This document shows positions 55,301-64,000 of a stretch of 64,000 nucleotides of DNA, one piece after another (positions within the stretch are counted from its first letter, which is position 1; each line of letters begins with the position of its first letter). The position numbers were made by a program, and so were the translations under genes. A model generated the notes under the pieces. That model was not told the origin of the DNA and made no database searches. It was given only the letters and a program-made list of their open reading frames with translations. The stretch covers positions 1,995,501 through 2,059,500 of the forward strand of contig NC_081811.1 in NCBI RefSeq assembly GCF_030704535.1, written 5' to 3'. Source of the DNA: Vitis vinifera. Its lineage: Eukaryota; Streptophyta; Magnoliopsida; Vitales; Vitaceae.

Positions 55301-57327
55301 TAACTCAAGCTCCTTGAGCTCAAAAAAAGCTGAAAAGTGTGTTGTTCACCATCATAGAGAACCTTGTTGAGATAGAAAACTGAATGCATTCAACCTACTT
55401 CTGCTTAAATCCAATTTTACCTAGTAGTTCAAAAGAAAGCTCTAGTTCACCAAGTAATAGGCTTTTTCAATATCTAACTTACAAACTAACCACCACTAGA
55501 GTTCTTCCTCCTTGAGTCAATGGCTTCATTAGCCATGAGAGCCACATCTAAAATATGCCTACACTCCACAAAAGCATTTTACGAAGCAAATGCCGGTTTC
55601 TTAAGCATATTAGCTAAAACCTTGGTAAGAAGCTTGTACAATCCCTCCACTAGGCTTCTTGGTCTGAAGTCCTTCAACTCTTTTGTCTCTCAGAACCAAC
55701 ACCAAAAAGTAGCATTTGAACTTTTCTCAAACATCCCCTTCCCAAAGAACTCCACGAATAGCCCTAACACTTAACCTTTAACAAAGTTCTAATAATATTG
55801 TCAAAATGTCATCGAGAGACCATTTGAACCAAGGGCTTTATCTTCTCCCATCCCTAACAATGCAGCACAAAAGTCCTCAAAAAAGGCTCTTCCACAGCTA
55901 GAGAGTTGTCTTTGCACAAAGTCTTAAAAGACAACACACCAATGCTAGGTCTTCAATCCCTTGGATTAGTCAATAAAAGATGGAACTCCTTCATCACTCC
56001 TGGTGAACTCTCTTTATCCTCTATTAGCCAAGCCCCATTAACCTTCAACCTCCCAATGAGATTACATCTTTTATGAGCATTTTTCATCTTGTGGAAGAAC
56101 TTAATACTTTTATCCCCCTCTTCAAGTTCCCTTCACTTTTGCCTTCAAGAGGTTTCTTCTAGAATAGCCCAATGTGTTAATATAGAAACATACAAAGCAA
56201 CCTTTTTGTTTTGCCTCGGAAACATGGACTTGTTTCGTTTAAGTTGTAATTATTGTTGTAGCTCTTAATTCACTGCTTTGTGATTGGAATAATGATAATG
56301 GGGAAATTATTAAAATAAAACTAGTCATGGGAAAAACTGAGGAGTTATGGAACCAGTCAAATCAAACACATTCCTAGGTATAGCATAAATAAATTGTAGC
56401 CATTTCCATGACCTAAATTTGGGAGGTGGATTCTAGCTCTGATACCAATTATTAAGAACCTTGACCAACACGCTAAAAGAAGTAAAACTACTTTTACCAT
56501 TGGAGCACTAGCACGGACCATTATTCACCTATACACACTAAGTTACTAACAACTCAAGGAATAATCTGAATTTAAGAATATTCAACAAGGAAAATAAATT
56601 CAGACAACAGGAAAATAAACAAACTGAATTCAAGCATATAGTGCAACATGGACCGACCACTGGAATTCCAAATAAGCTAAAATCATATCGCCCCTATTGA
56701 TCAAAAGAGGCTAATAGTCAATTGCCGATCAAAAACAACAATTACAGGTCAAAAGCAATAATTTAATCAAGTCCAATCAGCCCTACATGGTCAATAGAAT
56801 CTAATGACCAACTATAGGTTAAAATGCCAATTTTCAGATCAAAAACGATAATTTAATCAAATCAAATTCAAATAATTCCCTTCTTATCAAATCTTCAGTT
56901 GGTAAATTAAACGAAAGGGCAGAGCAGAAGTGAATCAAACCAAAAGGAAAGAGAACTAAGCGTGAAACTAATAAACCTAAAAGCATCCAAATTCTAAGAT
57001 AATCGTCGTAACCACTGATTTTAATGGACGATGCTCACTGAAGTGGGTCTTCAAGTTCAAACGAAAACCGGAAATGCTATTGCCAAATTCGCCCGTTGCT
57101 TCCACGGCAAATGCAGAGAACCCAATTCCACACTCGCACGTTGAGGTCCGTGGAAGCGGTAAAACCAAGAATGGCAATAGCATTTCCTTCAAAACCGTCA
57201 TTTCTCTCTTTTTCCTTGCATTCTCTCATCATCCAAATAAACCCACCACTGAATATCGATTAAAAAAAAAAAACAGAAAAACAAACCTTGTAGTTCTAGA
57301 TTCCGAAGGAACTGCCTCCGAGCCCAT
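49368..57327 (-). CDS. DEDDh 3'-5' exonuclease with N-terminal C2H2-type zinc fingers (REX4/ISG20-like)
   Basis: Seven exons on the minus strand: 57327-57287, 52181-52030, 51950-51817, 51650-51424, 51330-51124, 50253-50173, 49656-49368. They join in frame to 376 aa. Zinc-binding sets are C17-C20-H33-H39, C46-C49-H62 (with C72 possible) and C81-C84-H97-C101. The exonuclease domain (about 137-305) has ExoI D142/E144 (IDCEKVGGGSDGS), ExoII D240 (VGHDLRHDLDCL) and ExoIII H289/D294 (HDPYEDCVSVMRLY), so all five DEDDh residues are present. The layout matches a small plant family annotated as exonuclease-family proteins; the natural RNA substrate is not known to me. Exon 1 gives only 13 residues, assigned because MGSEAVPSESRTT plus AG joins R-YKCLAC in phase. 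A 5.1-kb intron 1 is full of transposon debris. Confidence 0.85.
52240..52460 (-). mobile_element. LINE 3'-end fragment in exonuclease intron 1
   Basis: On the minus strand, GTACTTGGGATGTGCCATGC and TTTATTGATACGATATTC lead to an A-rich tail of about 20 (T run at 52240-52260 on the plus strand). This is the usual 3' end of plant L1-type LINEs; no frame remains. Confidence 0.45.
52640..53240. other. AT-rich intronic DNA
   Basis: Very AT-rich with no frame; repeated ATAATATTT/AATTATAAAAAATT tracts. Part of intron 1 of the exonuclease gene. Confidence 0.4.
53252..53345 (+). mobile_element. tRNA-derived SINE-like fragment with A and B boxes
   Basis: TAGGCAAGTGG at 53260-53270 fits the pol III A box and GGCTCAAACCC at 53303-53313 fits the B box, with normal spacing. 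The rest does not fold as a tRNA and has no anticodon arm, so it is read as a SINE head. Confidence 0.45.
54120..56200 (-). mobile_element. Degenerate non-LTR (LINE, L1-type) retrotransposon
   Basis: On the minus strand a broken reading frame shows the zinc-binding reverse-transcriptase tail: FHFFAWEA-type sequence (here LHFFAWEAAWGKVLTLDRL, 54802-54600) with CCVLCGCEEETINHILIHC, then WKSIPLYIFQTIWKERNRLSF (54440-54370). Upstream (about 55200-55310) HPLSLFVCNGNRT resembles the RT motif DPLSPYLFVMG but with a stop just before it. The 3' end is TGCGCTTACTTATAAAAAAAAAA at 54119-54140. Several stops and frameshifts make it non-coding. It lies in the same orientation as its host gene. Confidence 0.7.
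57070..57187. repeat. Long foldback (miRNA-precursor-like hairpin)
   Basis: Outer arms GGAAATGCTATTGCCA (57070-57085) and TGGCAATAGCATTTCC (57172-57187) are exactly complementary over 16 bp. Inner arms GCTTCCACGG (57098-57107) and CCGTGGAAGC (57148-57157) are exactly complementary over 10 bp. A 12/14-nt internal loop separates them and the terminal loop is 40 nt. It lies 100 bp into intron 1 of the exonuclease gene. Confidence 0.55.
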
Positions 57328-57420
57328 GGATTCTCTGGAAACCTCACTAACAACCCGAACCCAAAAAAAAACAAAATCAGGGTTAGGGTCTTGGCTGAAT
57401 TGCTGCTTTCTTCGTTAGAC

Positions 57421-59000
57421 AGGTGAACTAGATATTTTATTTTTTATTTTTTTAATAGTAATTATTATAATTAAATTTTATATACAATCTACTATTATCA
57501 TCAGCCATTGCAATTTTATTATACGTTTCCTTTCATCGTGCTTTGACTAAAATTGGCTTTTTTAATTGGAAATGGTGGGTTTGGAGCCACTAATATTAAA
57601 AAAAAAAAAATCAACTTTTTATAAATCAGTTTTATTATGTAAATTTAAAAATATTTTAAAATATATACACTTTTTCATAAATTAAATAATTATTTCTTAA
57701 AATATCTTTTTACTTGATAATATTAAATAAAATTATCCAAAATTAATTTATTATTTTAATTTGATAAAAATGTTTTATAAATAAATATATTATAAATTTT
57801 TTATTATATAATATGAGATATAAATTATTATGAAAAAATTCTCCAACATTCACAAATAATAAATAAAATCTTTGTAATCCCTTATTTAATAATGATTTTA
57901 TTTCCTATATTACATAAATCCTCCATCTTCTCATATATTTTTTTTAATAAAATCGAATAATTTTTTTGTCAATTGACATCAACAATAAAATAAGAAATTT
58001 TAAAAAATAAAAATACAATTAAAACTAAAATACATAAAAATTAAATACAATTAAAAACAAAAAAAAAATTAAAATACATAATATTTTATTTTTTATATTT
58101 TTAGTTTTAAAGTTTTAATCGTATTTTTTAATTTTTAAAATTTCTTATTTTATTAATCTCAAATTGGTTTTTACAATAAATAAAAAATTGTTAATTAGTG
58201 TTATTAACATCATATGAATAAAGTCATTTTAGGAAATAAATCATTTAAGTTATGAAAAAAGTACATGTATTTTAAAATATTTATAAATAGGTAAAGATAA
58301 AATTGATTTATAAAAGTTGGGGTTTTTTCATTTATATTTCTCCAAATTATTGTGTCAAAACCCATTTTTTCCAATTAAATCTATATAAATATAAATTACT
58401 AGTAATTATGAGAAGTTGTAGCATTGATGAATTCACCTATAAATTAAATTTTGGGAATATATATAATTTTTTTATTTATATATTTTTAAATATTATTTTT
58501 TATTTATTTTATAAATATAATATATCTTATTGCATATATTATCTTGCGGTATCATGTCTCATTAGAAAAAATATTTTAAGATATGCATTTCTTATTTAAT
58601 AGGATAAGATATTATATCTTATCCTTCCAACCAGATGTAACTTGGTATAAATATTTATAGAAGTTATATTATCGAGAATCTTTATACTCATAACAAGACT
58701 CGACCATTAAATAGGTTTTACATCTCCCAACATATATATATTTAGAACATATACTGATCAAAGATATCTCATATGGAAATAATATAAAAAATTGAGTGGA
58801 AAATCAATCATACCATCTCACTATGTATCATATCCCAATTGAATGTAAAATATAATAAGTAACAAGATAACTTATGAATCAAATATAAGATAAAAATATG
58901 TTATTTCTTTCCTTATCCTATTCAATACCATATGGGGCGAAGGTTGAAATAGACTGATATTATCAAGTTTAAATGATACACTAGTTCATGAGGCAGATGA
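57421..59000. other. Divergent intergenic region, extremely AT-rich
   Basis: The exonuclease runs left from 57327 and the hydrolase runs right from 59170, so both promoters are in this 1.8 kb. From 57430 to 58920 the DNA is dominated by A/T with TATA and AAATT tracts and no supportable gene. A CCAAT motif (GCAGCCAATGAGG, near 59038) lies 130 bp before the hydrolase start. Confidence 0.4.
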
Positions 59001-59006
59001 CACGAC

Positions 59007-59017
59007 GTCGTTTCAGA
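59007..59017 (+). promoter_or_regulatory. Shared upstream motif GTCGTTTCAGA of the hydrolase pair
   Basis: GTCGTTTCAGA, here within CGACGTCGTTTC, recurs at 63431-63441 upstream of the tandem copy. It lies 163 bp before this ATG and 100 bp before the other. Conservation between the duplicates suggests a retained promoter or leader element. Confidence 0.35.
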
Positions 59018-59169
59018 CCAGACACAAATGATTAGAAGCAGCCAATGAGGATAAGCATGCTAGTACGCAAGAAAAGCTGTGGATAAAACCATTCCACCAG
59101 GCTTGCTGTCTCCCTCACTCCATCACTCTCTCTCGCTCTCACTACTGACTCTGTTGGATTGTGAAGGAA

Positions 59170-62100
59170 ATGTCTGGTCCTCAGTGTTGTGAGAATCCAC
59201 CAGTCCTCAGCTCCAGCTGTGGAGCTGGGTCTGTTGCAGAAATTGGAGGCCTCAAGGCCTACTTTACAGGCCCTCCTGATTCCAAGCTTGTTATTCTTCT
59301 TGTTTCAGACATTCTTGGTGATTACCCACTTACCCATTCTCTTCCACTTTTGAGTTTTTCATGTTGAATCTCATGTTTTGATCTATTTTATAACATGGGT
59401 GTTGCCCGATCTTTGTTCTCCATGCTTAATTCATAATAGTTTCATAGGGCTCTAGTATTTCTATCTGCAAGTAGTAATCAGATTACTAGGGTGGATCTTT
59501 GGGTTGGTCCATTTTTTATCATATTGTACTTTGATTATAGAGTGTCATAGAGTGTTTCTACTTGATAACTTTTTTAAAGTAATTTTAAAATTTTCCTCCC
59601 ATAAAACACTTCTTATACTAGAAGTGCTTTTAGTTTGAGGAAAAAAAGCTTTTAAATATAAAATTATGTTATAATTAAATATTAGAGCAATTCAAGAATA
59701 GGGACGAACATGAAGCGTTAACTTAAAGTCACTATTGGTTCTTTATATGTGGCTACCAATAAGTGATAATAATACCTACAAACAATAGCGATACCAAGAA
59801 ATATTAACACGTGATAGTAACTTTAAGATTCAGCGTATCAAACTCACATTTGCGTCTTTTATGTACACGTCTATATGATGTGAAATAAGATTGTAATGAA
59901 CAGAACGGATTAGTATTTTCAATCTTATCCCTTCGTACTCTAAAAGTTGGAAAACTCACCTTTTATAAATCATGTGTCTAATAAATCCATAATGGTAAAA
60001 TGTAATAAATAGTATATATATATATATATAAAAGAAAATCATAACAATCCAAGGGGTGATGTGCCATGACAACATTGAATCAATATAACTTTAAATTCTC
60101 AAAAATCAATTTTAATTCTTAAAAAAAAAAAATGAAAGTCCAACATATTGTTAGGTATTTCTTCTAAGGAGGGAGTGACCATAAAAGGTTATAGTTTTAC
60201 ATGAGTATTGTTAAGATGAGGGCATATGTAGAGAAGTGAGAAAAAAACTAAATTTGTTGGTTATATCTTGATCTCAATGGTGCATCCCATACTCTTTCCC
60301 TCATTAGGCTTTGATCAAGGACGTATGATGTTATTTTGAAGAAAATGATTTGGTTTGTCAAATTGTTTTTAGTTATTAGCATTGTATTTGAATTTCAAAT
60401 AGATTGAAAGAAAGTTCTAGAACTCTAATTAAAAGCATATGTTTTGTAACAGTTCTTAAATGAGCTATAAACTTGTTTATCATAATTTTTTTTCCTCGTT
60501 TGCATATTCATTTTTTATATTTGGACTTTTTGCAGGGTATGAAGCCCCAAATCTTAGGTATGCCTACTTCTCAACCAAGCAAAATATGTTTTAGGATTTG
60601 AGTGTTTGAATTCTCATAGTTAATGATATAGCTGACCCAAAGTTATGAAACTTGGCTTCAATGTGGTTCTTTTGTTACTTTTTTTGTACGTATTATTATT
60701 ATATTTATCACGAGTAAGAGAATCATTATTCATAGTATGCTCAATCCAAATCAACTTATTTTTTTTATTTATGTCATGTAACTTTTAGCTAGGTTTGGGT
60801 GGAATGATATAATAGTTGAGCAAGTAAAAGTATTAGTAGCATAGCAAAAATGCATTCCTCATCATTAATATATTTGGTCTTGGTAATTGTGGTCTCCGAG
60901 AAGAATTGGGTAGTTGTAAATAACCCAAGACTTAGGTTTTTAGCATGTTATCTACCTTTTTATCAATAACCTTTTTTTTTTACTATCAAGGACTCATGGG
61001 AAAAGGACTGAATGAAGTAAAATGCAACAAGAAAATCCACCACCTGATATCTATAGTCTTTATTAGTGATATTCACCCTCACATTTCTGTACATGAAAAG
61101 AAGAAAAAATTTTATATCATTATATCAAATGGTTTATAGCTTTAGTCACATGTTATGTGAATTTTTTGAGATTAGAATATAGTATTTTTAAAAAGTACTT
61201 TTAACCTTTTTAATAATTAAAAATTTTAATATTCCAAGGGATAAAAAGAGTAAAAACACTTTGTAAAATCACTGCAAAACGCAATTTAATTTCATTTATC
61301 TGTCAAACTTTTTTTCTTTGAAGGAAGCTTGCTGACAAGGTTGCAGCAGCCGGATTCTATGTGGTGGTTCCTGACTTCTTCCATGGAGATCCCTTTGTCC
61401 CTGAAACCAAGACTTTACCAGTCTGGATAAAATCTCATGGACCGGTCTGTTTCTGACCTTAATCCGAAACCCAGTTGCATTTATTTTTCATTTACATCTT
61501 ATTTGCATTTAATTACTTATCATCATAGTCCTTTTTCTCTGTTCTTGTTAGGATAAGGGATTTGAAGATGTAAAGCCAATAATTGCAGCACTGAGAAGTA
61601 AAGGCATAAATTCAATTGGGGCTGCAGGGTTTTGCTGGGGTGGTGAGATTTCTTGAATTTTGCCCTTATTCTTTGGTTATTTTTCGAGTATATAAGTATA
61701 TACGAGAATCTATTAATTCTTCAAGCTGGCTAAGGTCCTGATCACTAATTGGATTCTTATCAGCTAAAGTGGTTGTGGAGCTAGCCAAGGCTGGTGACAT
61801 TCAAGCTGCAGTGCTCTTACACCCTTCTTTTACCACTGTGGATGATATAAAGGGTACGAATGATCTTAACTTATTGATTATTAAAATAACAAAACAGCGA
61901 AAATCCCAGCAAAGGTTAAGCTTACGTGACATCCCAAGAAAAAAAGTTTTTAACGCTTTACATGTAGAGCTTTTCTTAAGCTTGTAAACTTGTTTTAAAA
62001 CTTTGAAAGGCCTTTGATAGTTCATGACTTGTCTTAAGTTTTGATGATGCTGATTAATTAACGGTTCTATCCAGAGATCAAGGCCCCAATCTCTATATTG

Positions 62101-62395
62101 GGAGCTGAAACCGACCATGTTTCTCCGCCAGAGCTTGTCAAACAGTTTGAGGAGGTTTTAGCTACTAAACCCGAGGTATAGGTCTCTAATGATGATTAAT
62201 TCCCATGACAATTTCTGGACCTTTGAAGACCAATTCCATGTCCTTTTTATACAGATCAAGAGTTTCGTGAAGATATTTCCTGGGGTGGCACATGGATGGG
62301 CTGTGAGGTACAAGGTTGACGATGAAGAGGCCGTGAAGCGAGCCGAAGAAGCACAGCAGAACATGATGGACTGGTTTATTGAGCATGTGAAGTAG
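59170..62395 (+). CDS. Dienelactone hydrolase family protein (alpha/beta-hydrolase; endo-1,3;1,4-beta-glucanase-like annotation group)
   Basis: Seven exons: 59170-59317, 60536-60557, 61324-61444, 61552-61642, 61764-61853, 62075-62175, 62255-62395. They join in frame to 237 aa, the normal length. Exon 2 is a 22-nt micro-exon. The catalytic triad is visible: C125 in GFCWG, D171 in AETDH, H204 in VAHGW. The family motif MSGPQCCENPP at the N-terminus and ADKVAAAGFYVVVPDFFHGDP are typical of plant members. There is no signal peptide, so the protein is probably cytosolic. Plant members are often labelled endo-1,3;1,4-beta-D-glucanase, but the triad is that of a carboxymethylenebutenolidase-type hydrolase and the true substrate is unknown. 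A tandem copy begins at 63531. Confidence 0.92.
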
Positions 62396-63430
62396 AGAGG
62401 GAGGAGTTGGGCCATTGCAGTGTCTACTGGTCTCCAATTGTAGTCCTTCACTGTCATTCTGCTGTATCATCAATAATGAGCTTGGAAGTAAACTCAACGT
62501 TCTGTTCTTTGAACTGAGTTGATCTATTGTGTTCTGCCATGGATTTTTACTATTGAATCATTGCAAATAAAGAGGAGAGTACTGAAAATTATGTGTCATT
62601 GACTCATTGCAAGCTTAGGCATGCTTCAGCAGCTCACATCACTGAGTGGCAGCTGCTTCCTGCTGCTGCTGATAAAGATGGCGAAATGTAAGTGGTGCCG
62701 CCGTCTGAAATTTTAAATTGTATATATATAATAAAAATATTATTAAAAGAAATTGAATCAAATGTATACATATAATAAAAAAAAGTTAATTTAAATTTTA
62801 AATAAAATATTATGAATACTTATCATTTTCAAAATTATAAATATATATTAAAAAATATAATTTACAATTTATTGATTTATTAAAATATTACTATCTATAC
62901 TTTATAATTTTAATAAAATGTTATCATATTTGAACAAAAAAAACTATTTTTCTTACTAATGTTATTATTTTCAAATTTTAATATCACATTATTTATTTAT
63001 TTTGTATTTATTATTTATAATTTAAAATTTGTTTTGAAGTGGATAGAAATTTGTATGAAATGTTAATATATTATGATTGATTTATTAAAATTTTTAAAAG
63101 GTTATTACATTATTTATTTATTTTTCAAAAAAAGTATAATTTAAATATTTATCTAAAATTTTTGATAATTTGAGAAAATAATAATAAAAAAAAAATAGCT
63201 TGGCGCATTTAATAAGATGGATGAGAAAGGGACCATTTAGTAATTATCTTAAAAAGCATGTATCAAGACGTAATTTTAACGAACACAGGGGACTAGTTTT
63301 CAAAGAAAAAGTGTAAAACGCTTCGAATCATAACGGTCAAAAGGTAATGATTTATACATTATTTTAAAAAGTAAGTAATAAAGACGGAATTTTCACGAGC
63401 ATCCCTTGAGTGGATGATAGAGATTAGGGA
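62396..63430. other. Intergenic spacer between tandem hydrolase copies
   Basis: The first 150 bases are the 3' UTR of the upstream copy. 62700-63200 is very AT-rich with no frame. Leader similarity to the upstream copy resumes near 63430. Confidence 0.45.
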
Positions 63431-63530
63431 GTCGTTTCAGATAAGCACAAGGCTCATTAGCATACACCATTCCATAAGGCTCGCCGTCTCTGTCACTCTC
63501 TCATTCACTCTGCTGGATTGCGAAAAAGAA

Positions 63531-63678
63531 ATGTCAGGCCCTCAGTGCTGTGAGAATCCACCAACCCTCAGCTCCAGCAGTGGAGCTGGGTGTGTTACAG
63601 AAATTGGAGGCCTCAAGGCCTATGTTTCAGGCCCTTCTGATTCCAAGCTTGCTATTCTTCTTATTTCAGACGTTTATG
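63531..63678 (+). CDS. Second dienelactone hydrolase family gene, first exon only (runs off the window)
   Basis: The exon is 148 nt, the same length and phase as exon 1 of the copy at 59170, and ends TATG before GTGACC. By eye 38 of 49 residues match; MSGPQCCENPP and EIGGLKAY are unchanged. The leader (CCATTCCA, GGCT, CTCTGTC, TGCTGGATTG) and the start of intron 1 (CTCATGTTTTGATCT, ACATGGGTGTTGCCCGAT) are also conserved, so the duplication included promoter and introns. Remaining exons should lie beyond 64000. Nothing in exon 1 suggests a pseudogene. Confidence 0.85.
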
Positions 63679-64000
63679 GTGACCACCCACTTCTCTATTT
63701 CTCTTCCACTCTGAAATTTTCGCGTTGGATCTCATGTTTTGATCTGTTTTCTTACATGGGTGTTGCCCGATTTTTGTTTTCCATGCATGATTCATTAGAC
63801 TAAAATATCTCTTTCTGCGAGTAGTGATCGGATTACTTGGTTGGATCTCTGGGTTAGAATCCATTTTTAATCATAGCATGCCTATTGATACTTACAATAA
63901 TTTCATCATGATTTTGGGTATTTCTTCTAGGGAGGAAGTGACTGTAGAAATAGAAGGTGATAGTTCTAAGGCTTTTTGAGGTTATTAACTTATTGTTAGG

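Noticed and set aside
1-64000. CRISPR arrays, operons, bacterial or organellar inserts
   Set aside because: No regularly spaced repeats, no polycistronic runs, and no organelle-like gene blocks were seen; all genes are plant nuclear in structure.

Overview
This window is nuclear DNA of a flowering plant. Genes are split by GT-AG introns, intergenic DNA is AT-rich, and copia, gypsy, LINE, SINE and MITE remnants are abundant, including inside introns. The LINE and LTR styles and the long TE-filled introns suggest a grapevine-like (Vitis) genome; that species guess is inference, as no search was run. I see no bacterial, organellar, CRISPR or tRNA-gene content.

Layout. 49-1367: a solo copia-type LTR with a 5-bp target duplication. 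2700-17016 (+): an OSCA1-clade mechanosensitive Ca2+ channel gene (11 coding exons, 756 aa), with a tiny TRIM-like repeat cluster in its leader intron. About 17700-18275: an old antisense copia LTR. 19570-22218 (+): isoamylase 2 (ISA2), intronless in its coding part. 27078-22775 (-): PALE CRESS (PAC, 7 exons, 315 aa), convergent with ISA2. 47698-28207 (-): Mediator subunit MED33/REF4 (12 exons, about 1337 aa). Its 9.6-kb intron holds a 5.7-kb, open-frame Ty3/gypsy chromovirus in antisense orientation, plus LINE and SINE debris. 57327-49368 (-): a DEDDh 3'-5' exonuclease with N-terminal C2H2 fingers (7 exons, 376 aa); its 5.1-kb first intron carries a degenerate LINE, a SINE and a miRNA-like foldback. 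59170-62395 (+): a dienelactone hydrolase-family gene (7 exons, 237 aa). 63531 to the window end: the first exon of a tandem copy of that gene.

The host genes are ordinary single functions and do not form a pathway. ISA2 and PAC both act in plastids but in different processes (starch debranching; chloroplast RNA and biogenesis), and MED33 acts in nuclear transcription. Exon boundaries were set by hand from GT/AG sites, reading-frame phase and family similarity; every gene model closes in frame across all junctions. I found no undescribed biological system. The most distinctive items are the chromovirus with its ATGA gag/pol overlap and LTR-encoded Pol tail, the TRIM-like cluster, a LINE/SINE group sharing a 3' tail, and the foldback near 57.1 kb.
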